A stretch of DNA of 64,000 nt from Agarophyton chilense (lineage: Eukaryota > Rhodophyta > Florideophyceae > Gracilariales > Gracilariaceae). This document shows positions 1-9,941 of the stretch, piece by piece; position 1 is the stretch's first letter, and each line of letters starts with the position of its first letter. Made by a program: the position numbers and the translations under genes. Below the pieces are notes generated by a model. It was not told the origin of the DNA and did no database searches. It saw nothing but the letters and a program-made list of their open reading frames with translations. The stretch covers positions 868,001 through 932,000 of the forward strand of contig JARGXX010000097.1 in the NCBI GenBank assembly GCA_030374765.1, in the 5' to 3' direction.

Positions 1-34
1 CCGAATGTGCACTGCCCGTCCCTCCGCTAGATGA
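1..34 (+). CDS. C2H2 zinc-finger protein, last codons of an upstream array copy (partial)
   Basis: Ten codons and a TGA are visible. They match the C-terminal end of the two complete zinc-finger genes downstream exactly, starting inside the last finger. Only the 3' end is in the window, so nothing can be said about whether this third gene is intact. Confidence 0.85.
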   Translation, partial: RMCTARPSAR

Positions 35-2830
35 TGCAAGCACACCAGTAAACTTGTCATTTCCAATAGAACTTTTTCTTGTGTTCTCAATTCATCGCCC
101 GCTTATCTAGGCATTATAAAATAACATGAGAGTTTCTTCTAGAATCAGAAAGCGATAAACGAAGTCTATTAGAATCTTCGGGTTTTTATTGCTGTTCTGT
201 AGTTACGTTGTCTGTGTCCTCGTTCCTAGATAATCAGACCATCCGTGATCTGACAGACGTGTTTTAAGGCGAAGTTCTCGAAAAAAAACTGGGAGAAATC
301 GATTGCTGCAAAGAATGTGCTTTACCTTATTGCCTGACACTGACAAAAGAGGAACCTGATCGACATCATGAACGAATATACTTTAAGGACATGCCCACGC
401 TGTAGAGATTCTACGCGCACAGTGGGGGATTTGTAGTACATGCGTCGTTCTCACCAGAAGATGGCACTGCAAAGGTCTCGTTTACGATGGTGGTCTAGAT
501 TGACCTGCGTTGCATTCTGCATTCGGAGTGAAATACGACAGGCAGTAGTGTAGTTAACGTGCAGTGCTAAACTGACTTGCAAGCAGTAAAGACGACGATA
601 ATCATCACAATCCATCCACACTGTCCGTACTGTTTTCGTCGATCAACCTCCTCGCAGGCCATTCTTGACTTCGCAAACAGCTCTATTTAAGGCTGCTATT
701 GCGAGTATCTCTCCGGCTGTAGCACAGTTCTCTCCAGGACCTGTCGCCAGCTTCAGAGCTACACACCGTCCTCTACATTCTGGACGGCACTACAGCAGGC
801 CATCGCTCATCTTTGTAGTCAGGTGTACACTCACGTCTACCACCCAAACCCCAAAACTTCGTTGTGGTTCTGCTTGGAGTCGAAATAGGTACCGAAGGGT
901 ACCTTTGGAAAACGCAAAAGCCCAAAACACGACCTAAGCCGAAACCCCCGTTTTGGATTTAGGATAGATAGTCCCCAACCAGCGTAGAATCCTTAACTTT
1001 AAGCGGAAACCCCCTGTTCTGGGCTGACTTTGGGGCCAGGTTGGTGCGGCCAATTCGTGCCAAACGGGCACACTGCAATTCAAATCCATCGGAAGGTTGC
1101 TTCTTATGTTTATTTTATCGCAAACAAAACTCAAGACTGTCACTTCTATCCCATAGAAGTGACAGTCTCGAGTCTTTTACTGGCCTTTCATATGTAATAT
1201 GAGTGCGTCAGTCGCTGAAACCAATGATAGAGCCATCGCTCGCAAGGCAACCGGGAAGGGGCTGGGATGCAACGACGACGAGATCGTTTCCCTTGCCCGT
1301 GGTGCATCTACGGCGTTTACAACCCCTATATATGGGTTTGGAATGACTTTCATGCATCATTGCAGTTGTAGCAGCGGGCGCAATAGCGGTAACTACTGCT
1401 GCTTCATCTTCAGATGTCGATAACATCGCTAGATGTTGGCTGGCTAGGGGTATGCAGGTGTTGGGGATCACCTTATTTTGAGCAAGACGCCCAAACCCAA
1501 GTTTTCGGTGGGCCAATCACAGCTGAACGATTTTCGTGCCACTTTTGGGTTTGGACGGCAGGCGTGGGCATGGCCGAACATTAGCGATTCGAAAGGAATG
1601 TTGTAGAAAGCTTGAAATTGTTGGGAAGCCAATCTTCACTAGCAGCTGGTTCAAGCTGCATCCACATAAAAGTAATCTGACAGAGGGAGAGAGTCCAGTC
1701 ACGCTTGAGCGGCTTGGCAAACGTACCACTTCCTATATTACCGATTTCTTTGACCATCTACCACTCTGCAGAACGATAGTCACAAACTTGATCAGCTTCA
1801 TAAGGCTCCGCTCGTTCTTCATCGCTAGCTTTTTCGGTCGGAAGGGCTTTGCTTCTTGTGCTCGTTATTACTCCTCAGACAACAGTCGAGGAAAACTAGA
1901 TATGGTTTGTTGACGACTTTGGAGAGTGCAGCGCAGAACCCCGTACTAACACAGAAGGGCACACTTGTCGCGTTGGTTTCTCGGCCCCGCTTGAGGTTGT
2001 CGCTTCCAATGAAGGCCACTGCTTTTATTCACTTGTGCCTGGGTCCGATAGAGCTCATGAACGGAGTCCAACCTGCCCCTTACATTAAACGTCATTGTGG
2101 CTCACTAGGACGTCCGCTTGGCGCAAATGCGTAACAAATTGTTCATATTGCTCGAGCTTGCTACCCCACACTGCCAGTATTCATGGAGCTGACTGCGGTG
2201 CCTCATTATCACGCCAAAAGAACAGATCTCAGAACTTTCAACATGGTTTTATATATTCATTTCTTGCGGCAGTATCCCTTTTTGCTGGAAACGAAGACAT
2301 GACCAAATCCCGCCACGAAGCAAGTATTCAAATTTTTTGTGGAATAGATACGAATTAGCTCAGGCCCGATCATTCTCAAACTTAGTTTTTGTTTTATCAT
2401 GCTAATCTCTTTCAAACCCCAGAAGAACCCGACGTGCCCCTTTTGAAGTACTTATTTTTTGTATGGGGCATGACACACCACTGTATCTCGGTAGTCCTCA
2501 AAAACGTTTGGTGAAAAGCAGATGCATAAGCAGCATTAAGTATCATAGACTGTGTTTCCAACTCAAGCGACAGACTTTCAAAGAGGGTTAGTCTTAAACG
2601 CTACATTTTTTGTTTTTCATATTCCCAGTATGCATGTATTTTAGGAACTGTCGAATCATTATAGTTCTATGTTGCATGTGTATAAGTATGCTTTGTACTT
2701 ACTTGTCTTCTCCTTCCTGTTTCTACCCATTGTCAAAGCAAGCAACTGACAAGTTCTGAGTTCTAGAAGAACCCAACAAGTGTAACGCTTTTTTTTCCAA
2801 AAACCTTTCCGAGGATACTGATACCAAAAA
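35..2830. other. Non-coding spacer of tandem unit 1
   Basis: About 2.8 kb separate successive zinc-finger genes. Short open frames occur on both strands (for example 1536-1913 on plus), but none resembles a known family and all have substantial overlapping frames. The only strong structure is the hairpin at 1129-1173. The segment just before the gene start is AT-rich and presumably holds the promoter, but no clear TATA box stands out. I could not identify a transposon in it. Confidence 0.6.
1129..1173. repeat. Perfect-loop hairpin, 21-bp arms with 3-nt loop
   Basis: Arm 1129-1149 pairs with 1153-1173 around the trinucleotide CCC. Twenty of 21 pairs are Watson-Crick; the single mismatch is an A opposite a C at 1133/1169. 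It sits in the gene-free spacer about 1.7 kb before the zinc-finger gene. It could form a cruciform or an RNA hairpin, or be a tiny inverted-repeat relic. No function is shown by the sequence. Confidence 0.85.
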
Positions 2831-3922
2831 ATGCAGGGCTCGTCGTCAAATAGCCGAGTCACAAGGAGCCAAAGTAGCCGCCGAATCACAAGAAGCCAAA
2901 CCGCAAGAAGCCGAGCCGAAAGCAGCCAGGCCGAAAGCAGCCAAGCCGAAAGCAGCCAATCCGAAAGCAGCCAGGCCCAAAGTAGTCGGGGAGGAAGTAG
3001 CCGCAGCGGAGGTGCAAGTAGCCGCGGCTCCAGCAGCCGCGTCGGCGGCAGGCGCAGCGTAGGTAGCCGAGCTGATGTGGATTTTCTTGATTTAATGCCA
3101 ATCACAGATGAAGTGGAGCGCATGGAAGCTTCCAGTAGCCGCGGCGGAAGTAGCCGCGGCGGAAGTAGCCGCGGCGGAAGTAGCCGCGGCGGAAGTAGCA
3201 GAGGCGGAAGTAGCAGAGGCGGAAGTAGCAGAGGCTCAAGCAGCCGTGGCGCAGGCAGGCGCAGCGTAGGTAGCAGGGCCGAGATGGATATTGCTGAGTT
3301 AATGCCAATGGCAGATGAAATGGAGGCCATGGGAGCTGGCAATAGTAGAGAGAAATACCCTCGAAACGAACTGCTGCTTTCACATGTAGAGAGGGAAGAA
3401 CTCGTGCCGTGCTTTGTGTGCAATAGACGATTTGGAGACCACAGAGCCCTTCAGAGGCATATGAGAAAAGCTCATGCTTCAAGCCGACAGGAGAGGGAGA
3501 GGACGGTGAGATGTGATTTCTGCCCTATGCAGCTGAAGAATGAATACTTCAAAGCTAATCATATTCGAAACGTTCACGAAGGAAACGAGAGATTTCAATG
3601 CGAGACGTGTGGGTCAGTGTTCAATAAGAGCAGTTCCCTTCGATTCCATATTCGAACTTTCCATCGCAGCGCCGGATCAAGTCAGCCAACGACTCCTAAG
3701 CTGTCTGAGAATGAAGATGCATATTTCCGATGTGATCACTGCCCCTATGTAACAAATGTGAAACACAATATGCTCAGGCATTGCGAGACGAGGCACGGGA
3801 CGAACCCGGTTAGTGTTGACACCAGAGTGTTTCAATGTGAACACTGCAATCGAAGGTACTCCAGGAAATATGAGCTGATTTATCACCGCCGAATGTGCAC
3901 TGCCCGTCCCTCCGCTAGATGA
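2831..3922 (+). CDS. C2H2 zinc-finger protein with Ser/Arg/Gly-rich repetitive N-terminus, array copy 1
   Basis: The protein has 363 residues. Residues 1-190 are low-complexity: RSQ/SSR and SSQAE repeats, then SSRGG pentapeptides. They include two versions of a module that ends GRRSVGSRA and then an acidic/hydrophobic stretch built around LMP and DE. Residues 194-356 hold five zinc fingers. Fingers 1-4 are C-x2-C-x12-H-x4-H; the fifth is C-x2-C-x12-H-x3-C. Short linkers differ from the usual TGEKP type. The likely role is nucleic-acid binding in the nucleus, possibly as a transcription regulator; this is inferred from the fingers. The ATG follows an A-rich context (CCAAAAAATG) and is the first in the frame. 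No intron signal is needed. The family member is unrecognised beyond the fingers. Confidence 0.85.
   Translation: MQGSSSNSRVTRSQSSRRITRSQTARSRAESSQAESSQAESSQSESSQAQSSRGGSSRSGGASSRGSSSRVGGRRSVGSRADVDFLDLMPITDEVERMEASSSRGGSSRGGSSRGGSSRGGSSRGGSSRGGSSRGSSSRGAGRRSVGSRAEMDIAELMPMADEMEAMGAGNSREKYPRNELLLSHVEREELVPCFVCNRRFGDHRALQRHMRKAHASSRQERERTVRCDFCPMQLKNEYFKANHIRNVHEGNERFQCETCGSVFNKSSSLRFHIRTFHRSAGSSQPTTPKLSENEDAYFRCDHCPYVTNVKHNMLRHCETRHGTNPVSVDTRVFQCEHCNRRYSRKYELIYHRRMCTARPSAR
3134..3253 (+). repeat. 15-bp coding minisatellite (SSRGG), 8 units
   Basis: Eight consecutive 15-bp units encode six SSRGG repeats followed by the variants SSRGS and SSRGA. Two codon variants occur: early units use AGC CGC, later units use AGC AGA. 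This polarity suggests unit duplication within each subtype. Phase is kept at 15 bp, so length changes preserve the reading frame. Confidence 0.95.
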
Positions 3923-6718
3923 TGCAAGCACACCAGTAAACTTGTCATTTCCAATAGAACTTTTTCTTGTGTTCTCAATTCATCGCCCGCTTATCTAGGC
4001 ATTATAAAATAACATGAGAGTTTCTTCTAGAATCAGAAAGCGATAAACGAAGTCTATTAGAATCTTCGGGTTTTTATTGCTGTTCTGTAGTTACGTTGTC
4101 TGTGTCCTCGTTCCTAGATAATCAGACCATCCGTGATCTGACAGACGTGTTTTAAGGCGAAGTTCTCGAAAAAAAACTGGGAGAAATCGATTGCTGCAAA
4201 GAATGTGCTTTACCTTATTGCCTGACACTGACAAAAGAGGAACCTGATCGACATCATGAACGAATATACTTTAAGGACATGCCCACGCTGTAGAGATTCT
4301 ACGCGCACAATGGGGGATTTGTAGTACATGCGTCGTTCTCACCAGAAGATGGCACTGCAAAGGTCTCGTTTACGATGGTGGTCTAGATTGACCTGCGTTG
4401 CATTCTGCATTCGGAGTGAAATACGACAGGCAGTAGTGTAGTTAACGTGCAGTGCTAAACTGACTTGCAAGCAGTAAAGACGACAAGAATCATCACAATC
4501 CATCCACACTGTCCGTACTGTTTTCGTCGATCAACCTCCTCGCAGGCCATTCTTGACTTCGCAAACAGCTCTATTTAAGGCTGCTATTGCGAGTATCTCT
4601 CCGGCTGTAGCACAGTTCTCTCCAGGACCTGTCGCCAGCTTCAGAGCTACACACCGTCCTCTACATTCTGGACGGCACTACAGCAGGCCATCGCTCATCT
4701 TTGTAGTCAGGTGTACACTCACGTCTACCACCCAAACCCCAAAACTTCGTTGTGGTTCTGCTTGGAGTCGAAATAGGTACCGAAGGGTACCTTTGGATAA
4801 CGCAAAAGCCCAAAACACGACCTAAGCCGAAACCCCCGTTTTGGATTTAGGATAGATAGTCCCCAACCAGCGTAGAATCCTTAACTTTAAGCGGAAACCC
4901 CCTGTTCTGGGCTGGCTTTGGGGCCAGGTTGGTGCGGCCAATTCGTGCCAAACGGGCACACTGCAATTCAAATCCATCGGAAGGTTGCTTCTTATGTTTA
5001 TTTTATCGCAAACAAAACTCAAGACTGTCACTTCTATCCCATAGAAGTGACAGTCTCGAGTCTTTTACTGGCCTTTCATATGTAATATGAGTGCGTCAGT
5101 CGCTGAAACCAATGATAGAGCCATCGCTCGCAAGGCAACCGGGAAGGGGCTGGGATGCAACGACGACGAGATCGTTTCCCTTGCCCGTGGTGCATCTACG
5201 GCGTTTACAACCCCTATATATGGGTTTGGAATGACTTTCATGCATCATTGCAGTTGTAGCAGCGGGCGCAATAGCGGTAACTACTGCTGCTTCATCTTCA
5301 GATGTCGATAACATCGCTAGATGTTGGCTGGCTAGGGGTATGCAGGTGTTGGGGATCACCTTATTTTGAGCAAGACGCCCAAACCCAAGTTTTCGGTGGG
5401 CCAATCACAGCTGAACGATTTTCGTGCCACTTTTGGGTTTGGACGGCAGGCGTGGGCATGGCCGAACATTAGCGATTCGAAAGGAATGTTGTAGAAAGCT
5501 TGAAATTGTTGGGAAGCCAATCTTCACTAGCAGCTGGTTCAAGCTGCATCCACATAAAAGTAATCTGACAGAGGGAGAGAGTCCAGTCACGCTTGAGCGG
5601 CTTGGCAAACGTACCACTTCCTATATTACCGATTTCTTTGACCATCTACCACTCTGCAGAACGATAGTCACAAACTTGATCAGCTTCATAAGGCTCCGCT
5701 CGTTCTTCATCGCTAGCTTTTTCGGTCGGAAGGGCTTTGCTTCTTGTGCTCGTTATTACTCCTCAGACAACAGTCGAGGAAAACTAGATATGGTTTGTTG
5801 ACGACTTTGGAGAGTGCAGCGCAGAACCCCGTACTAACACAGAAGGGCACACTTGTCGCGTTGGTTTCTCGGCCCCGCTTGAGGTTGTCGCTTCCAATGA
5901 AGGCCACTGCTTTTATTCACTTGTGCCTGGGTCCGATAGAGCTCATGAACGGAGTCCAACCTGCCCCTTACATTAAACGTCATTGTGGCTCACTAGGACG
6001 TCCGCTTGGCGCAAATGCGTAACAAATTGTTCATATTGCTCGAGCTTGCTACCCCACACTGCCAGTATTCATGGAGCTGACTGCGGTGCGTCATTATCAC
6101 GCCAAAAGAACAGATCTCAGAGCTTTCAACATGGTTTTATATATTCATTTCTTGCGGCAGTATCCCTTTTTGCTGGAAACGAAGACATGACCAAATCCCG
6201 CCACGAAGCAAGTATTCAAATTTTTTGTGGAATAGATACGAATTAGCTCAGGCCCGATCATTCTCAAACTTAGTTTTTGTTTTATCATGCTAATCTCTCT
6301 CAAACCCCAGAAGAACCCGGCGTGCCCCTTTTGAAGTACTTGTTTTTTGTATGGGGCATGACACACCACTGTATCTCGGTAGTCCTCAAAAACGTTTGGT
6401 GAAAAGCAGATGTATAAGCAGCATTAAGTATCATAGACTGTGTTTCCAACTCAAGCGACAGACTTTCAAAGAGGGTTAGTCTTAAACGCTACATTTTTTG
6501 TTTTTCATATTCCCAGTATGCATGTATTTTAGGAACTGTCGAATCATTATAGTTCTATGTTGCATGTGTATAAGTATGCTTTGTACTTACTTGTGTTCTC
6601 CTTCCTATTTCTACCCAGTGTCAAAGCAAGCAACTGACAAGTTCTGAGTTCTAGAAGAACCCAACAAGTGTAACGCTTTTTTTTCCAAAAACCTTTCCGA
6701 GGATACTGATACCAAAAA
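3923..6718. other. Non-coding spacer of tandem unit 2
   Basis: Same content as 35-2830. Frames that were open in the first unit stay open here simply because the DNA is nearly identical, so their conservation is not evidence for coding. Confidence 0.6.
5017..5061. repeat. Hairpin with 21-bp arms, second copy
   Basis: Identical to the hairpin in the previous tandem unit, at exactly +3888. Neither arm has acquired a change. Confidence 0.85.
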
Positions 6719-7840
6719 ATGCAGGGCTCGTCGTCAAATAGCCGAGTCACAAGGAGCCAAAGTAGCCGCCGAATCACAAGAAGCCAAACCGCAAGAAGCC
6801 GAGCCGAAAGCAGCCAGGCCGAAAGCAGCCAAGCCGAAAGCAGCCAAGCCGAAAGCCGCAAGGCCCAAAGTAGTCGGGGAGGAAGTAGCCGCAGCGGAGG
6901 TGCAAGTAGCCGCGGCTCCAGCAGCCGCGTCGGCGGCAGGCGCAGCGTAGGTAGCCGAGCTGATGTGGATTTTCTTGATTTAATGCCAATCACAGATGAA
7001 GTGGAGCGCATGGAAGCTTCCAGTAGCCGCGGCGGAAGTAGCCGCGGCGGAAGTAGCCGCGGCGGAAGTAGCCGCGGCGGAAGTAGCCGCGGCGGAAGTA
7101 GCCGCGGCGGAAGTAGCAGAGGCGGAAGTAGCAGAGGCGGAAGTAGCAGAGGCTCAAGCAGCCGTGGCGCAGGCAGGCGCAGCGTAGGTAGCAGGGCCGA
7201 GATGGATATTGCTGAGTTAATGCCAATGGCAGATGAAATGGAGGCCATGGGAGCTGGCAATAGTAGAGAGAAATACCCTCGAAACGAACTGCTGCTTTCA
7301 CATGTAGAGAGGGAAGAACTCGTGCCGTGCTTTGTGTGCAATAGACGATTTGGAGACCACAGAGCCCTTCAGAGGCATATGAGAAAAGCTCATGCTTCAA
7401 GCCGACAGGAGAGGGAGAGGACGGTGAGATGTGATTTCTGCCCTATGCAGCTGAAGAATGAATACTTCAAAGCTAATCATATTCGAAACGTTCACGAAGG
7501 AAACGAGAGATTTCAATGCGAGACGTGTGGGTCAGTGTTCAATAAGAGCAGTTCCCTTCGATTCCATATTCGAACTTTCCATCGCAGCGCCGGATCAAGT
7601 CAGCCAACGACTCCTAAGCTGTCTGAGAATGAAGATGCATATTTCCGATGTGATCACTGCCCCTATGTAACAAATGTGAAACACAATATGCTCAGGCATT
7701 GCGAGACGAGGCACGGGACGAACCCGGTTAGTGTTGACACCAGAGTGTTTCAATGTGAACACTGCAATCGAAGGTACTCCAGGAAATATGAGCTGATTTA
7801 TCACCGCCGAATGTGCACTGCCCGTCCCTCCGCTAGATGA
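6719..7840 (+). CDS. C2H2 zinc-finger protein with Ser/Arg/Gly-rich repetitive N-terminus, array copy 2
   Basis: The protein has 373 residues and is a paralogue of the gene at 2831. All five fingers are identical to copy 1. Differences are confined to the disordered N-terminus: eight instead of six SSRGG repeats, and a changed SSQ segment (QAESRKAQ in place of QSESSQAQ). An open frame with conserved zinc ligands in both copies suggests both are functional or duplicated very recently. Start and upstream context match copy 1. Confidence 0.85.
   Translation: MQGSSSNSRVTRSQSSRRITRSQTARSRAESSQAESSQAESSQAESRKAQSSRGGSSRSGGASSRGSSSRVGGRRSVGSRADVDFLDLMPITDEVERMEASSSRGGSSRGGSSRGGSSRGGSSRGGSSRGGSSRGGSSRGGSSRGSSSRGAGRRSVGSRAEMDIAELMPMADEMEAMGAGNSREKYPRNELLLSHVEREELVPCFVCNRRFGDHRALQRHMRKAHASSRQERERTVRCDFCPMQLKNEYFKANHIRNVHEGNERFQCETCGSVFNKSSSLRFHIRTFHRSAGSSQPTTPKLSENEDAYFRCDHCPYVTNVKHNMLRHCETRHGTNPVSVDTRVFQCEHCNRRYSRKYELIYHRRMCTARPSAR
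7022..7171 (+). repeat. 15-bp coding minisatellite (SSRGG), 10 units
   Basis: Same minisatellite as in array copy 1 but with two more AGTAGCCGCGGCGGA-type units, giving a ten-residue length difference between the paralogues. Confidence 0.95.
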
Positions 7841-8125
7841 TGCAAGCACACCAGTAAACTTGTCATTTCCAATAGAACTTTTTCTTGTGTTCTCAATTCA
7901 TCGCCCGCTTATCTAGGCATTATAAAATAACATGAGAGTTTCTTCTAGAATCAGAAAGCGATAAACGAAGTCTATTAGAATCTTCGAGTTTTTATTGCTG
8001 TTCTGTAGTTGCGTTGTCTGTGTCCTCGTTCCTATAGGCCAGTAAAGGCCAGGTGCGCACGCGTTCTTATAGAGTCACAGCAGTCCTCTCGTTGGGCGCT
8101 CGCTAGATAATCAGACCATCCGTGA
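7807..8125. repeat. Truncated third tandem unit with a 71-bp insertion
   Basis: Positions 7807-8033 match the start of units 1 and 2, with a few substitutions. Bases 8034-8104 are extra; similarity then resumes with AGATAATCAGACCATCCGTGA and fades after about 8125. This is the right edge of the array. The extra segment begins with a GGCC-AGTAAA-GGCC inverted motif and has no recognisable origin. Confidence 0.85.
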
Positions 8126-8514
8126 ACTCACAGAGCCCTCCATGACAAGTAATAAGTAACTACGCTATCGTTTCTAGCAATACTAATAAACTGACACAGT
8201 TCGTGTCTTCAATAGCATCTCAGCCATTTCCATTAACTGTTACATACTATACTACACTAACATCTGACAGAGTACGTGTCAGGAAGGGCGTCTAGTGTCT
8301 ATGCGATCTGGGCATCGATATTTTTTTTTGTCTTCCTTTAGTTTTCTTCTTTCAAGCAAAATATTTTTCATGACGCGTAGATGCTTTTCGAAAGATGATA
8401 TGAGGTCTTTAATGCTTTGAAGTCACACCACGAAATACATTCCGCCAAAATAACTAAAGCCCAGCCCGAAAGTTTTCAGTTTGACCTCATATGAGACCAG
8501 TTATTCACTAGAAA
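8126..8514. other. AT-rich spacer without recognisable gene
   Basis: No open frame of note, no RNA gene and no transposon end seen. It separates the array from the reverse-transcriptase relic. Confidence 0.5.
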
Positions 8515-8517
8515 CTA

Positions 8518-8680
8518 GATGTAGCGGTAGTTTGGGTAGTTTTGAAAACTATACGTTGTTAACGGGTCAATGTGGAGTGTCTTTTTGCAAGTACGACTTC
8601 TCTTTGGAGGTCTTTTCGAGCGAATTATATCGTCATTAGGATATGGTGGGCATAGTGCAAGGTTTTTGAAACTGTAGTAC
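8518..8680 (-). repeat. Dispersed repeat next to the reverse-transcriptase relic (copy 1)
   Basis: This stretch aligns at roughly 70% by eye with 60088-60250 in the same orientation. Shared blocks include GTAGCGGTA, a 12-base block TGGAGTGTCTTT followed by TTGC, and TTGGAGGTC/GTGGAGGTC. Because it lies just 3' of the relic, it may be the 3' tail of that retroelement; this is inference. Confidence 0.5.
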
Positions 8681-8689
8681 ATTTTTAAT

Positions 8690-9881
8690 AACATTTTCTT
8701 GGAGATATAAAATCCATCCGATAAAAGGCAAGGCGTCAATCACGACGGATTGCAGAGGGCTGAACTTCCGCTGTTTTCGTCGAAGACCGTGATCGGCAAA
8801 AACAGTATCACGCTCATTGTTGAGAAGAATGATATCATTCTCGGGCCAGTTTGCCCCAATGGCATAGATTTCATCTAAGATGTGAAGGAAAAGCAGATCC
8901 TTATCGTGTATATTAGCGGTACCACCTGTTTGAGAGAGGATCTAGAATTGTGAAGGGGGACGGTGATGCTCGGGGGTTTTGGAGCGGGCTTGCGCGTAAG
9001 CGATTTGTAGACAGGCATTGGCGAAGCAGTGAGCTACTGCTACGATTCAAGTGAATCCTATAGGTATTGTAGCCTGCAATAGTCTGATAAAATCGGTTGG
9101 GAGAAGGCTGGTCTGAGTCTCATGGAGGATTCCTTGTTGCGTTTGTGTATCCAGGAGGGAGAATTTGATGGGTTTCATAGGCAGCAATCGCGCGAATGAA
9201 GGAAGAAGCCGGATGGAATTGTAACATGTTACAGATGTCGAAGCAAAAACCTGAGGCATGTATGTCCGATTTCATTCTGATATTGTTGAAGAGGTCTGGC
9301 GTTGGAAGATCGACTGTAGGGGGCTCGAGCATGAAATCATTCTGGAGTCGGAGCCAACAGCTGAGACGATTTTTGCGTTCGTTCTTTACGACAGCAAAGA
9401 GAGTCAGTGTAATGCGATCGGCAAGTGCTTGATATTCGGGCGGTTCGTCTCGCAGTACTGACCAGTACAGCATTCCAGCTTTCTGTAGTTTGCTGAGTAG
9501 ATGGGGATGCTGTCCAGGTGGTTCGTGAATGCGTGGCTTTGGGAGATTACGTGGGTTAGTCAACGCTTCTAGAAGTGGAAGTTTGAAGTATTGATGTTGG
9601 GGATCGGAGAAAGCAAAAGCGATTTCTGGAGGCATAAACTGGATCGAAGAGTGCTGCAGTTTGTTGGGAGGTGGTAGGACATCAATGCGTGCTGCACCGA
9701 TCAAGCTAAACTCGCCACGAGGAGAGGAACCAATGTCAATATCAGTAGTAAGATGATGTACAAGTAGACACGCTTCCCAATCGCGTAGGCCCTGAAGATT
9801 TGGTATTGAAGGGAAAGCGATGTTTGATAGAGAGCGAAAGATGAAATTGGATGTTTTTCGTTTCAGATATGCGATTCTCAT
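8690..9881 (-). pseudogene. Decayed reverse transcriptase of a non-LTR-like or unclassified retroelement
   Basis: Reading the minus strand from 9881, a 253-codon frame contains LPTPDLF and then FDICNM, which fits RT palm motif A (first catalytic Asp). After a frameshift near 9120-9180 the frame continues with an IPIGFT motif resembling RT motif B (PMGF). At 8854-8896 comes LLFLHILDEIYAIG, resembling motif C with LDE in place of the catalytic LDD, then a K-rich segment and a GWIL motif like motif E. TGA interrupts the frame after GFT and a TAG lies further on, so the gene is dead. No RNase H, integrase or LTR was found beside it. Assignment to RT rests on motif order and spacing. Confidence 0.55.
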
Positions 9882-9941
9882 AACAACCGAGTCAATGGCG
9901 GTTTCCTAGTCGGGTCTGGTCATGCGGTCCTTCTTTGATTC

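Larger units (their letters stand above)
1..3888. repeat. Tandem repeat unit 1 of the zinc-finger gene array (3888 bp)
   Basis: The sequence from position 1 recurs at 3889 and again at 7807, so the window opens inside a head-to-tail array. The unit as phased here starts in the last codons of one C2H2 gene and ends in the same codons of the next. Comparison with the next unit by eye gives only a dozen or so scattered substitutions plus one 30-bp length difference inside the gene. The array must extend left of the window, because position 1 is already inside a gene copy. Confidence 0.95.
3889..7806. repeat. Tandem repeat unit 2 of the zinc-finger gene array (3918 bp)
   Basis: Head-to-tail copy of 1-3888, 30 bp longer because of the coding minisatellite. 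Point differences include substitutions near 4309, 4796 and 4914, several in the 1 kb before the gene, and a small cluster at 6593-6620. Identity is about 99.5% by eye. Confidence 0.95.

Noticed and set aside
1208-1913. Conserved open frames in the array spacer (102 and 125 codons)
   Set aside because: They recur at +3888 only because the whole unit is duplicated; overlapping frames exist on both strands and no family matches.
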